Program-made: the position numbers and the translations under genes
Notes under the pieces: model-generated
Seen by the model: the letters and a program-made list of their open reading frames with translations, nothing else
Told to the model about the DNA's origin: nothing
Database searches by the model: none
Origin: Hippopus hippopus
Lineage: Eukaryota > Mollusca > Bivalvia > Cardiida > Cardiidae
Length of the DNA stretch: 64,000 nucleotides
Direction: 5' to 3'
NCBI GenBank assembly: GCA_946811185.2
Contig: OX328098.1
Location: 22,143,084 to 22,207,083 of the forward strand
Shown: in pieces, positions 21,180 to 30,698 of the stretch
Numbering within the stretch: the stretch's first letter is position 1
How the letters are laid out: each line of letters starts with the position of its first letter

Positions 21180-21350
21180 AGTATAAAACAAGTTCCTGTC
21201 TGGTCAGACATGCTGTAGTATCATATTTTCTCCAAGAATCTTCAGACAACACTCTTCACCATGCAGATGCCAGATCTTGAAGTGTTCAAGGAAATTCCTG
21301 GATACAAGGCTATTCTGAAAGCAGTCTTGAAGACTCAAATACAGTCATTG
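21180..21350 (+). CDS. Zinc-finger gene, exon with start codon
   Basis: Seen: acceptor TTTATTTCACAG, 81 nt of 5' UTR and an in-frame TAG near 21212. Then ATG at 21261 (context TTCACCATGC) and 30 codons starting MQMPDLEVFKEIPGYKAI, ending TTG|GTAGGA in phase 0. A first, non-coding exon must lie upstream. The peptide looks helical and amphipathic; I do not recognise a named domain. It is the common N-terminus of both predicted isoforms. The start is well supported by the upstream stop. Confidence 0.75.
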
Positions 21351-21404
21351 GTAGGAACTTTGATTGATGAATAATGTTTATTGTTTTTTGTTGCCAAAAT
21401 GATG

Positions 21405-21613
21405 AGATTTTTAATTGAAAGGGTAGAAAACATTGTTGGAAAAGGAGAACATGCTAGTTACCAGTATTTTCCCCTTTTTCGAAAATATTTTCAAACGTTT
21501 TCTTTCTCAGGGTTGTTAAAAACATGGATTTGTTTGATAAGAATTTAAATTGTCGTCTGCAAGTGCTTTCAGTTTGGACAAGTCTCAATTTTTGTTGTGT
21601 GGTAAAAAGTTAA
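21405..21613. mobile_element. Family A MITE, rearranged
   Basis: Begins with GGGTAGAAAACATTGTTGG from the middle of an element. It has the hairpin, the TTTCTTTCTCAGGGTTG arm and then the opposite arm (GTCGTCTGCAAGTGCTTTCA), ending TTAA at 21610-21613. Apparently a recombinant of two copies. Lies in the first intron of the zinc-finger gene. Confidence 0.65.
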
Positions 21614-21947
21614 ATAGCTTTTGAAAACATGAAAATCAGCCACTTACCAACTAAGCTGTAGGGCCAAGCAATATTATATTGTGTTAAAAATGTATTTATC
21701 GCTTGTAATGGTAGAGCAGCTATACCACTACTTACAGAATAAAAAAATTTTACAGTAAAAATGCAGAATCATCTTTAATTATCCATGTTTTGTGTATGAA
21801 TTTCTATCTTTGTTTTATTTAAAAGCCATCTTTACATGCAAATGAAAATTTACAGTCTTTGTTAAGATTTTTTAGAAAACATGCCAGACAAAACATAGCC
21901 TAATGATATAGAATATATGGAACTGAAATTTTGTTTGCTGTATCAAG

Positions 21948-22028
21948 GTGGAACAGCTTTTGCAACAAACTGGGGAGGAACCAGTTATTGTAACAGCCAG
22001 TTTGGAAGATGTATCTTTGGCTCACTTT
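21948..22028 (+). CDS. Duplicated or alternative copy of the next exon
   Basis: Seen: after CTGTATCAAG, 27 open codons VEQLLQQTGEEPVIVTAS, LEDVSLAHF, almost identical to the first 27 codons of the exon at 22107. The homology includes the bases flanking the acceptor. The only in-phase donor is TTT|GTATTC, which is weak. Because it is 81 nt and phase 0 on both sides, it could be included, skipped or used as an extra cassette without frameshift. It may instead be a decaying duplicate; RNA evidence would decide. Confidence 0.45.
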
Positions 22029-22106
22029 GTATTCAATTTGAAAATTTATTATTTCTCAAAATTAGAAATAAACAAATAGATACTTTTTGTTGGTTTTGTC
22101 ATATAG

Positions 22107-22263
22107 GTAGAACAGCTTTCACAACAAACTGGGGAGGAATCAGTCATTGTAACAGCCAGTTTGGAAGATGGGTCCCTGACTCACCTTGGATCAGACTTTG
22201 GAAAAGTATTTTTAGACAGCCATGATCAGATCAAATCTCAGTTTCTGGGATTTTGTCTCAAGA
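22107..22263 (+). CDS. Zinc-finger gene, second coding exon
   Basis: Seen: acceptor TTGTCATATAG, then 52 codons plus one base: VEQLSQQTGEESVIVTAS, LEDGSLTHLGSDFGKVF and LDSHDQIKSQFLGFCLK, ending AAGA|GTAAGT, a strong donor, phase 1. It joins the start exon in phase 0 and the next exon in phase 1. I do not recognise a named domain. With the first exon it forms a roughly 82-residue N-terminal module common to both isoforms. Confidence 0.8.
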
Positions 22264-22297
22264 GTAAGTATTTACCTGTGGAGTGCCAAATAACTAT

Positions 22298-22517
22298 GTA
22301 CCACACAACAAAATTTTAGACTTTGTCCAATTGGAATGCCTTTGCAGATGACAACTTAAAGGTGGTTCAAATGATTGGATTTGTCTGTGAAAGTTAAGAA
22401 AAATTGTGGGAAAGAGGAGAAAATTCTGGTTGCTAGCATTTGCTCTTTTTCCCACAATGTTTTCAAAAGTTTACTTTCTCAGGGTTGTTAAAACTCAGGA
22501 TTGTATGGTAAAGGGTT
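22298..22517 (-). mobile_element. Family A MITE
   Basis: CCACACAACAAAATTTTAGA, then GCAGATGACAACTTAAA, a hairpin around 22405-22465 with an imperfect centre and the right end ATGGTAAAGGGTTA. In the intron of the zinc-finger gene. Confidence 0.75.
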
Positions 22518-22549
22518 ACACCAAACTTCAAGGAATGCTTTCATTTTTC

Positions 22550-22697
22550 AAATAAGACCCTTATAGTTCCAGTGCCATGGTATTTCAACAAACCAGACTG
22601 TGTAGAGCAATGATCAGACTGCACTTTTAATGCAGTCTGGTCTAGGTTTACACTGGCCTGAAAGGCAACTATAGTTGTAAAAGGTGCCTTAAGAGTT
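22550..22697. mobile_element. Family E MITE, diverged
   Basis: GATCAGACTGCACTTTTAAT with GCAGTCTGGTCTAGGTTTAC keeps the E hairpin. The right end GGTGCCTTAAGAGTTAA ends on TTAA. Confidence 0.5.
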
Positions 22698-23131
22698 AAA
22701 TTTTAAAATATTTGTCACTTACATCTTTCTGAATTTTGTTTACTCAAATTCTAAACCATGTGACAAAATTTAAGACATGTTTATATTGAAAGCACTTTGC
22801 TAATAACAATTAATTATAGGTCTTGTGATGGAACCTGTGTTCACAATATGCGTACACACTAGTTATCCGTTTGTACAGGGCTTGGAATTTTTTTCAAGGC
22901 CAACTTGTCTTGCAGGACAGGCAAAGTGAAAAACTTAGTTTTCCTTCATTTGGGTTCACTTGTCCTTCTTAAAAAAAAAAAAAAAGAGGTGGCAGTTTTT
23001 TCAAAACTTAGAGTTAAAGTGATTAAATTTAGACAAAAGAACAAGGAAGATTTAGACAACCACACATTGTAAGAAAGCTTAAAGTGTTTGAAAAGATTTG
23101 TTATGAAAAAGTTTTTTATGTAAAACGTTAT

Positions 23132-23438
23132 TTAACCCTATACCACACAATCTGGAGTTTTAACGACCCTGAGGAAAAAGGTTTTTGAAAACGTTGTTTT
23201 CCACCCTTTTTTACTCTTTACCACTTGAGCAAAATATAGACTTGTCCAAATTGAAAGCATTTGCACAGAACAATTTAAATGTAACTCAAAAGAGGAAATT
23301 TGTCTATGACAAGGTAGAGAACATTGTGGGAAAAGGAGAAAATGCTGGTTACCAGTATTTTCTCCTTTTCCCACAATGTTTTCAAAAGTCTTCTTTCTTT
23401 GAGTCGTTAAAAGTCGTCATTGTGTGGTAATGGGTTAA
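23132..23438. mobile_element. Family A MITE, truncated copy followed by a full copy
   Basis: 23132-23213 is a 5' fragment (TTAACCCTATACCACACAAT to AAAACGTTGTTTTCC). It abuts a full reverse-oriented copy from about 23212 to TTAA at 23435-23438, with a near-perfect hairpin at about 23318-23384. Confidence 0.75.
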
Positions 23439-23455
23439 CACAAAAATCACAAATT

Positions 23456-23535
23456 AAGCTTCATTTAATTTGTCGTCTGCAAATGCTTTCAATTTGTTCC
23501 AGTCTAAAATTTTGTTGTTTGTTGAAGAGGTAAAG
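23456..23535 (+). mobile_element. Family A fragment
   Basis: Only the 3' arm is present: TTTGTCGTCTGCAAATGCTT, then CAGTCTAAAATTTTGTTG. Confidence 0.7.
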
Positions 23536-23786
23536 GTAGCACCAAAAATAGCCATAACTAAAACACTTAGAAAAACTAGCACTTGAAAGACTGATTTTTG
23601 ATTTTGAAAAATTATTAGATTTTACTGAATGCATTTAAAACACCAATTTTGCTGATTGAAACAACCATCTTTTAATTGAAACAAAATATTAGTTATTGTT
23701 GTGTTCTGCTATTTAACTTGTATTTTGGGCATGTTTTGAATTCTGTAATATTAACATCATACAAACCCAGAACTAAATCTGTATCA

Positions 23787-24012
23787 TTATCTCTTTACCA
23801 CATGACAAAAATGTAGACTTGTCCAAATTAAAAGCATTTGCAGACGACAATTTAAATGTGGTTTAAATGATGGAATTTGTCTTTGATAGGATAGAAAACA
23901 ATGTGGGAAAAGGAGAAAATGCTGGTAACCAGCATTTTCTCCTTTTCCTACAATGTTTTCAAAATGCTTCTTCCTCAGGGTCATTAAAACTCTGGATTGT
24001 ATGGTAAAGAGG
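23787..24012 (-). mobile_element. Family A MITE
   Basis: CTCTTTACCACATGACAAAA, GCAGACGACAATTTAAATG, a hairpin around 23890-23956 with GGTAACC centre, and an ATGGTAAAGAGG right end. Confidence 0.8.
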
Positions 24013-24071
24013 AAAGGCATTTATCTGTACAGTGTCCATGCATAACAGTTGATCATGATATACATGTACAA

Positions 24072-24175
24072 TTTTTAGCTCTGCTGGTTGAAAGCCAGCA
24101 GAGCTTATGTCATAATGTGCTTTCCATCATCAGTCTCTCTTGCACAGATCATTTGTATTATAAAGGGATTGAGCG
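24072..24175 (+). repeat. Hairpin-headed repeat, 5' fragment
   Basis: AGCTCTGCTGG, then CCAGCAGAGCT, forms the leading hairpin typical of the Helitron-like group (compare 42890 and 32013). Only the head is recognisable. Confidence 0.4.
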
Positions 24176-24359
24176 CTATTAAAAATGAAGAAAATCCAGT
24201 AAACTGTTTAGGAAAAGCAGCTATTTGATGTATTAATGTTACTCCTGTCTGGTACTGGCAATACAGCAGAGCCCCGTTGGTAGCGGAATTTTCAAGCCCT
24301 GTTTTACCTCTACAATACATGTCAAATGAGCTACCAGTAATTAGCGTTAGCTATGGATG

Positions 24360-24578
24360 AAAGAAAAAAACAACTTTGGACTTGTCCATATTGAAAGTGC
24401 TTTGAAAGCACGACATATCAGATGTGGCTCAGAAGATGGCATTGTCTTTGATAGGGTAGAAAACATTGCAAAAGATAGAGAAAAAGCAGGTTACTTGTGT
24501 TTTTCCGTTTCCCACTATGTTTTTAAAAGCCTTAAACTTGAGGTTATTAAACACAGGATGGTTTTTTAAAGATTAAAA
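24360..24578 (-). mobile_element. Family A MITE, degenerate
   Basis: GGACTTGTCCATATTGAAAG, GTGGCTCAGAAGATGG, GGGTAGAAAACATTGC and a broken hairpin. It ends about 30 bp before the acceptor of the next zinc-finger exon at 24608. Confidence 0.6.
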
Positions 24579-24607
24579 GAATTTAAAATATATCTTTTGA
24601 AATTCAG

Positions 24608-25006
24608 GGAACCAGATGCTGCATAAGTCCCAGACTGCCCAGTCAAATGTCGTTAGAAAGAAAGGACCTTTTGGGGCAGGTAGAAGACCCAGACTGGCCC
24701 CTTATTACATGGCAAACCCTTCAAAAAGAGCCCCTAGAAAGAGCACACCTAGATTTTTACACACTCAGCAAAGATGTGAATCCAATCAAAACTATACAGA
24801 CAGCCTTGAACCAGCCTACAATCATGGTGAAGATGTCAAACCTGGTACCAGTCAAATGAATGCAGTAGTAAAAACGGAACCAGGGTTGGATGGAGAATCA
24901 GCTACAGAAAATCAAATATATATGGATAACATGTCAAATGCTTTCCCTACCAGTAATTATTCGTCAGAAAACAACAGAAGAAGCAATACAAAGGTCAAAA
25001 TTGAAG
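24608..25006 (+). CDS. Zinc-finger gene, shared exon with SUMO motifs
   Basis: Seen: acceptor TTGAAATTCAG, then 399 nt (133 codons), phase 1 in and out, ending GAAG|GTATGG. The stretch is basic at its start (KKGPFGAGRRPRLAP, SKRAPRKSTPR) and then Ser/Asn-rich. It has two sumoylation-type motifs: VKTE (Lys171 of the protein) and VKIE (Lys213). The open frame runs past the donor to 25128, but the protein should end at the splice site. This is the last exon common to both isoforms: its phase-1 donor fits both terminal exons. Likely nuclear. Confidence 0.82.
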
Positions 25007-25160
25007 GTATGGTATCTTTTTTATCTTTTGTGGCACTGTATCTTTTTCTCTGTCTGAATTGGCATGACAGGAAGGTTAACATGTCTGCCTGTTGTTTTGA
25101 AGATAGTGGGATAGATACACCCAGCTGATTAATTTTTTTGCTCCAATCTGAATAGCTCTT

Positions 25161-25389
25161 TTAACCTTTTACCACACAATCCTGAGTTATAAGAACCTTG
25201 AGAAAGAAACTGTTTGAAAACATTGTGGGAAAAGGGGAAAATGCTGGTAATCAGCATTTTCTTCTTTTCCCACAATGTTTTCTTATCTTTTACAAACAAA
25301 TCCCATTATGTGTGCCACATTTACTGTGTCGTTTGGAAATGCTCCCAATTTGGATCTGTCTAAAATTTTGTTGTGTGGTAAACAGTTAA
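25161..25389 (+). mobile_element. Family A MITE
   Basis: TTAACCTTTTACCACACAAT at left and GTGGTAAACAGTTAA at right (TTAA 25386-25389). The hairpin at about 25216-25282 is nearly perfect. In the intron before the first terminal exon. Confidence 0.85.
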
Positions 25390-25470
25390 AAGCTGAAGGA
25401 AGAATTGGCTTCTTTTGTGAATAAATACCGAGTGTGTTATGATTGATTTCACCACTGCAGCTAAAATTAC

Positions 25471-25848
25471 TTTAACTCTTTACCAAAAGATAAAATTTTA
25501 GACTTGTCCAATTTGAAAGCATTTGCAGACGACAAAATAAATGTGTCTAATTAAAACTTGTTTAACTCTTTACCAGACGATAAAATTGCACACATGTCCA
25601 AATTGAAAGCATTTGCAGACGACAAATTAAATGTGGCTACCAGCATTTTCTTCTTTTCCCACAATGTTTTCAAAAGCCTTTTTCTTCAGGGTTATTGGGA
25701 TTAAGTGGTACAGGGTTAAGAAAGGGTAGAAAACATTGCGTGAAAGGGAGAAAATGCTGGTTACCGGCATTTTCTCCTTTTCCCACAAGGTTTTCAAGTC
25801 ATTTTCTCTAGGGCCATTAAAAGTCGGGATTGTGTGGTAAAGGTTTAA
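25471..25848. mobile_element. Cluster of three family A pieces
   Basis: Two successive left ends (25471 and 25562: TTAACTCTTTACCA), the first truncated after about 80 bp. A half-hairpin copy then ends near 25727 (CAGGGTTAAG), and another hairpin part at about 25728-25848 ends GTGGTAAAGGTTTAA. Confidence 0.75.
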
Positions 25849-26017
25849 AAGCAGTTGCACTATAGCCTTTTTTAGCTGCTACTTGTATTATACACTAACC
25901 TGTCCAGAGCATCTACCACCTTATAAACCAAAATCTTTGTATTGAAGATAAAAGGGTCTATCCAAAACAGCCACTTGTCTTAAGAGGTTAGTTATATTTG
26001 TTTCTATGGGTCACTGC

Positions 26018-26245
26018 TTAACCCTTTACCATCCAACAAAATTTTTGGCTCATCCAAACTGAAAGCATTTCAAACAACAAACTCATTGTGGCTGAAATGA
26101 TGCAGTTTGTATTAGAAAGGGTAGAAAACTTTATTGGATAAGGAGAAAATGCTGGTTATCAGCATTTTCTTCTTTTTCCATGATTTTTTCAAATGCCCTC
26201 TACTTCAGGGTTGTTAAAAGTCGGGACTGTATTGTAAAGGGTTAA
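26018..26245 (-). mobile_element. Family A MITE
   Basis: TTAACCCTTTACCATCCAAC at 26018 and TTGTAAAGGGTTAA ending 26245. The hairpin carries several mismatches. It lies about 60 bp upstream of the acceptor of the first terminal exon. Confidence 0.82.
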
Positions 26246-26302
26246 ATCAAAGTTGACTATATTTGACTGTCCCTATTCATCTGGCCTCCTCTCTCTTTTC
26301 AG

Positions 26303-27081
26303 AGTTTTCTGGTATCCACTCTATGATTGGAGCTGAGAACCAGCCTGGAAAGAGGAGAGGTAGAGGTCGAGGTCGAGGTAGAATGAAGATTAAAACAGAA
26401 AAAAATGAGAGACAAGTTGTTGGAAAGTATACTGATGGTTCATATTCTGCATTTGGAAAGTCTAGTTATCAAAGGGGGCGTGGTAGAAAAACCCGGGGTC
26501 AGAGGGCATTCCCATCAAGGAGGGGTAGAAAGAGTCAACAAAAGAAAGATCAGTTTTTAAATGTGTATAACCAGGACCCAGCTATGAAAGATCTAGTTGA
26601 GAGTGATATTTACACAGACTCAAATGTCCGACCTTATCCGTGTGATCAGTGTCCCAAACGCTTCAAAGAGCGACACCATTTGACATATCACCTTCGCATA
26701 CACAGTGGGCAAAGACCATATATGTGTGATATATGTTGTAAAAGCTTTACACAGTCAAGCTCTCTTAATACACATAAAAAAATACATATGAAAGAAATTA
26801 GTTGTGGTGTGTGTGGACTTCGCTTTAGAAAGAAGTCTGATTTTAATATACACATATGTACAAATCAACCGAATCTTATTGATGAGGTTGTAAATATGAG
26901 TAATGATGCTGTTGAACTGACTGTTGATGTAGCAGAAATTAACGCTGAAGCGAATGAATCAATAAAAGATACTTTAAATGGAACTGAAGAAGAAGAAGAC
27001 TATGAAATAATAGAAGACAGGAACAACTCTTCCTTAAATGATTATACGATTACTGAAAATATTGAGGAAATTGCTGAGTAG
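26303..27081 (+). CDS. Zinc-finger gene, alternative terminal exon 1 (AT-hook-like, three fingers)
   Basis: Seen: acceptor CTCTCTTTTCAG, phase 1 (completes a Glu codon), 779 nt to TAG at 27081. With the shared exons it gives 474 residues. Order: AT-hook-like KRRGRGRGRGR (232-242) and QRGRGRK (272-278), a sumoylation-type IKTE, then a basic stretch. Finger 1 is C329/C332/H345/H349 and finger 2 is C357/C360/H373/H377, joined by an SGQRPY linker. A third, atypical finger (C383/C386/H399) has Cys401 only two residues after the histidine. An acidic tail (EEEEDYEIIED) follows. Inferred role: sequence-specific DNA binding in the nucleus. Isoform usage is not provable from DNA. Confidence 0.85.
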
Positions 27082-27129
27082 TAGCATGAGATAATACTGA
27101 TGAAGTGAACAAATTCATCAATGATAGAT

Positions 27130-27359
27130 TTAACCCTTTACCAGATGATAAAATTTTAGCCTTGTCCAAAATGAAAGGATTTGCAGATGACAAATTTCAA
27201 CGTGGCTCAAATGGTGCAATCTTTCTTTGATAGGGTAGAATACATTGTGGGAAAAGGAAAAAATGCTGGTTACCAGCATTTTCTCCTTTTCCCACAATGA
27301 TTTCATAAGGCTTCTTTCCTAGGGTCATTTAAAGGCGGCATTGTGCGGTAAAGGGTTAA
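27130..27359 (-). mobile_element. Family A MITE
   Basis: TTAACCCTTTACCAGATGAT at 27130; right end GCGGTAAAGGGTTAA (TTAA 27356-27359). Near-perfect hairpin at about 27240-27302. Starts 49 bp after the stop codon, so probably within the 3' UTR of isoform 1. Confidence 0.85.
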
Positions 27360-27567
27360 AGGAACTGGATAAGGAGATGATGAAAGCTTTTAAAAACATT
27401 GTCAGAAAAAGGAGGAAATGCTGGCAACCAGCATTTTTTCCTTTTCCCACTGCAGTTTTCTACCAGTTCAAGGACAGAAATCATCTTTTGAGGTTGATTG
27501 AATTTGTTGTCTGCAATTGCTTTAAATTTGGTTGAGTCTAAAACTTTGTTGTTTGGTAAAAGGTTAA
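27356..27567 (+). mobile_element. Family A MITE sharing the TTAA of the previous copy
   Basis: Starts at or near the TTAA 27356-27359, has a shortened left arm, a hairpin with CTGGCAACCAGCA centre and the right end TTTGGTAAAAGGTTAA (27564-27567). Confidence 0.75.
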
Positions 27568-28485
27568 ACTGGAAATGCTGAGGAAATTCGAGATATGCGT
27601 AGAGCTATATAAAATGATTATGGAACATGAGTTTTATTCTTCAGGTTGCATATTACTTTTAGAACAAAGAAACACTTAACAGCCATCTGTTCAATATTTA
27701 CCCCAGTGTGAATCAACTAAGTTTGCCATTTTATCTGCTTTCAGTAATTTTAGTCAGAAACATAGCATCAAACAAAATTCATTTCTAATTAGTCTTCACT
27801 AATGGCCAAGGTTAGACCTTGTTAGTGTCTATTTCAAGGCATGAAGCTCATGTGACTGAGTTAACCAATCGCATTTTGTATCATAATTTTATTGTTTTAT
27901 GGTGACTTTGTCATGTCATTTTGTCAGTTATTTTAAACAGTAACAAAAGTATTGTGTTGTTAGTGTATTTACATATTTGTGGATCAGATCCATTATAGTA
28001 TCATATGAAGGGTCTGTTTTTCCATTCTGTTTTTAGACTTTTATTTAATTGTTCAAAAACTACTCATAAAGTAATGTATCATGGTGTCTTGTTGACCTAT
28101 TGTTACTTTCAAAAGCCAAATTCTGTAAATCAAAAATTGGCTACATGATGTATAGATGTTAACTTTAGCAGGATGATTTTTATAAGTAATTGTTCTTTTC
28201 CCTTTTTTTTCTTGGGGGGGGGGGGGGTGCAATGTAAAAGAAATTAAACCTTTATGAAAATCGAAATTGGATTTCTATGGATTTGTCATCCCTGCTGTCA
28301 CAGTTGGCTGTGTTGTCATGTCCTTGAGAAAGGCCAAGTGGTACCCCTATCTAGTACTGGCAATACGAAGGAAGCACATTTGTTAGTGATCTGTCACAGT
28401 GATGTAAACTTTTAAAAGCACCCTAAAATACAATCGAAGAAACTCTTTGAAACAACTGAAACCAGTTATAGACTAGACGGGTAAC
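27568..28485. other. 3' UTR or intergenic/intron sequence, no gene
   Basis: Between the two alternative terminal exons. An ATTAAA hexamer at 28243-28248 follows a poly-G run (28214-28227) and could serve as a polyadenylation signal for the upstream isoform, which is weak evidence. Confidence 0.35.
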
Positions 28486-28708
28486 TTAATCTTTTACCAT
28501 ACGATCCTGACTTTTAAAGATCCTAAAGCCTTTTGAAAACAATGCAAGAAAAGGAGAAAATGCTGGTAACCAGCATTTTCTCCTTTTCCCACAATGTTCT
28601 CTACCATATCATAGAAAATATGCATCATTTGAGCCACATTGAAATTGTCGTCTGCAAGTGCTTTCAGTTTGGATAAGTCTACATTTTTGTCGTGTGGTAA
28701 AGATTTAA
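28486..28708 (+). mobile_element. Family A MITE
   Basis: TTAATCTTTTACCATACGAT; hairpin with 5' arm AATGCAAGAAAAGGAGAAAA; right end GTGGTAAAGATTTAA. Confidence 0.8.
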
Positions 28709-28775
28709 ACGTTTCTTTAGTGTTGACACCATTGTAAATTAGAAATTAGAATTGTTTACAAAAAATTATTACCCC

Positions 28776-29005
28776 TTTACCCTTTACCAAACAATCACGA
28801 GTTTTAATGACCCTAATAAAGAAGGCTTTTGAAAACATTGTGGGAAAAGGAGAAAATGCTGGTAACCAGCATTTTCTCCTTTTCCCTCAATATTTTCTAC
28901 CCTAACAAAAACAAATTCCATTATTTGAGCTATATCTAAATTGTCGTCTGCAAGTGCTTTCAATTTGGACAAGTCTATATTTTGGTCATGTGGTAAAGGG
29001 TTTAC
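28776..29005 (+). mobile_element. Family A MITE
   Basis: CCCTTTACCAAACAATCACG to ATGTGGTAAAGGGTTTA. The hairpin at about 28830-28896 is nearly perfect. A further decayed hairpin remnant lies at 29022-29100. Confidence 0.8.
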
Positions 29006-29130
29006 AACCTTGACAGAGATGGGTTTTTAAAACAGTTGGGGAAAATTAGAAAACGCTGCCACTCAAACCTTTCCTTTTGCCAAATTGCTTTATACTCTTC
29101 TATAGACAAAACCGAACATTTGATCCACAC

Positions 29131-29509
29131 TTAAAGTAACAATAAAAGCCAAATGTAAACAAAGCGGGTGTTTAAATGCATTTGAATTTATATCATACCA
29201 TTTAAAAGTATGGAAATTATTGTGAAGATGACAATCTGTCATTGTATGGTTGGTCCAAGTGTTAGTCGCTGACAGAGAAATTAATTTCAAAACTAGGTTA
29301 AAACCTGCCAGGTAGCTGTGTCTTTTGTTCGCTTTTTGCCTAATTTTAAAATTCTTTTTTTTTTTCTGCCAGCGCCTAACGTATGGCCCGACAACACGAT
29401 AACAGACTGTAATCTCAACAATATTTTCCATACTTTTAAATAGTATGATTTAAATTTAAATGTATTATGACACCTGCTCTGATATTTTGGCCTTTACTGG
29501 GCCTTTAAT
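29131..29509. mobile_element. Family B foldback element
   Basis: The left arm has GTGTTTAAATGCATTTGAAT, CATACCATTTAAAAGTATGG and GTGAAGATGACAATCTG. The right arm is the inverted equivalent, ending AAATGTATTATGACACCTGC. The arms are separated by about 120 bp containing AACCTGCCAGGTA. Very similar to 37905-38275. Ends TTAAAG and CTTTAA. Confidence 0.75.
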
Positions 29510-29782
29510 CTATCATCTGCAAATGTTTTTGATTTGGACAAGACTAAAATTTTTGTTTGATAAAGAGTTAACCCTTTACCAAACAATCCTGGGTTTTAAC
29601 AGCCCAATAGGAGAAGGCTTTAGAAATGTGGTGGGAAAAGAAAATACTGGTAACCAGCATTTTCTCGTTTTGCCACAATTTTCCACCCTGTCAAAGAACT
29701 TCAGTTTCTGTTTCTTTGAATTTAGACGCCCAGATTTTCTAAGTGAAAATTTTAATGATGGCTTTCTTTTATTCATTTAACC
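29505..29782. mobile_element. Family A fragment plus full copy sharing TTAA
   Basis: A right-arm fragment (29505-29571, CATCTGCAAATGTTTTTGAT to TTAA) is followed, from the same TTAA at 29568, by a copy with a shortened hairpin. That copy ends at the TTAA 29777-29780. Confidence 0.75.
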
Positions 29783-30006
29783 CTACAACAAACAATCCCG
29801 TGTTTTCACGACGCTGAGGAAGGGGTCTTTTGAAAACATTGTGGGAAAAGGAGAAAATGCTGGTAACCAGCATTTTCTCCTTTTCCCACAATGTTTTCTA
29901 CTCTTTCCATAACAAATTTTTAATGTTCAAGTCACATTTATTTTCTTGTCTAGAAATGTTTTCAATTTGGATCAATCTAAAATTTTGCCGTTTGGTAAAG
30001 AGTTAA
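29777..30006 (+). mobile_element. Family A MITE with perfect hairpin
   Basis: Starts at the TTAA (29777-29780) that closes the previous copy and ends TTAA 30003-30006. The palindrome at about 29831-29897 has no mismatch in its 33-bp arms. Confidence 0.88.
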
Positions 30007-30128
30007 AAGGGGTCATATGATCCTCATGTGAGAAATTACTGTCAAAACCAGACATAGTGTATTCACTTTACTGACTACATTTTAAAAAGGTTTAAGAAGT
30101 ATGATAAAGGACCTGATAACTCTCTTGT

Positions 30129-30337
30129 TTAACTCTTTCCCACACAATCCCTAGTTTTAACAACCCTGTGGAAATAGTATTTTGAAAACTTTGTGGAAAA
30201 GGGAGAAAATGCTGGTTATCAGAGTTTCCTATATTTCTCACAAGATTTTCTACACTTTCACAGACAATAAGCATTATTTTAATTGCCCTGAATTTGTCGT
30301 CTGCAAATGCTGTGAATGTGGATAAGTGTACATTTTT
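30129..30337 (+). mobile_element. Family A MITE cut by a hairpin-headed element
   Basis: TTAACTCTTTCCCACACAAT through GTCGTCTGCAAATGCTGTG to AAGTGTACATTTTTA, where the TACCCCCGCAAAACGAA element begins. The usual TTAA right end is missing. Confidence 0.75.
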
Positions 30338-30668
30338 ATACCCCCGCAAAACGAATGTTTTCGGGGGTATACTGGAATCAGCCTGTCCATCCGTCTGTGC
30401 GTCCGTCCGTCCGTGTGTCCGTCTGTGTACAAAATACTAGTAATTTTGTGTCGCGAACTCCTCCTACAGTTTTACTGCTATTGTATTGAAAGTTGTGTTG
30501 ATATTGATTGTATACTGAAGTTTTGCAAGATGCAGTTTTCAATCATCTACTCCCTATGATTCAAGGGTAATCTCCCCTTGAACTTAGAAAATTTTTTGTT
30601 AAATTGCCTGTTTCTGTCAAAGCACTGGCAGAGGTATTAAGTCACATTCAGTGACAGCTCTAGTTTCG
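30337..30668 (+). mobile_element. Hairpin-headed Helitron-like repeat
   Basis: Leading hairpin CCCCCGCAAAACGAATG pairing with TTTTCGGGGG, then GGGTATACTGGAATC, a CCGTCCGTCCGTC-rich run, and the terminal TTCAGTGACAGCTCTAGTTT. The same opening and ending occur at 62195-63020. It ends about 30 bp before the acceptor of the second terminal exon. Confidence 0.6.
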
Positions 30669-30698
30669 TTTAGCAAAGTATTAATCCTATGATTTCAG

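Noticed and set aside
24616..25128. Coding continuation of the shared zinc-finger exon to 25128
   Set aside because: A GAAG|GTATGG donor at 25007 fits the phase of both downstream exons; the extra 40 codons are hydrophobic intron read-through.
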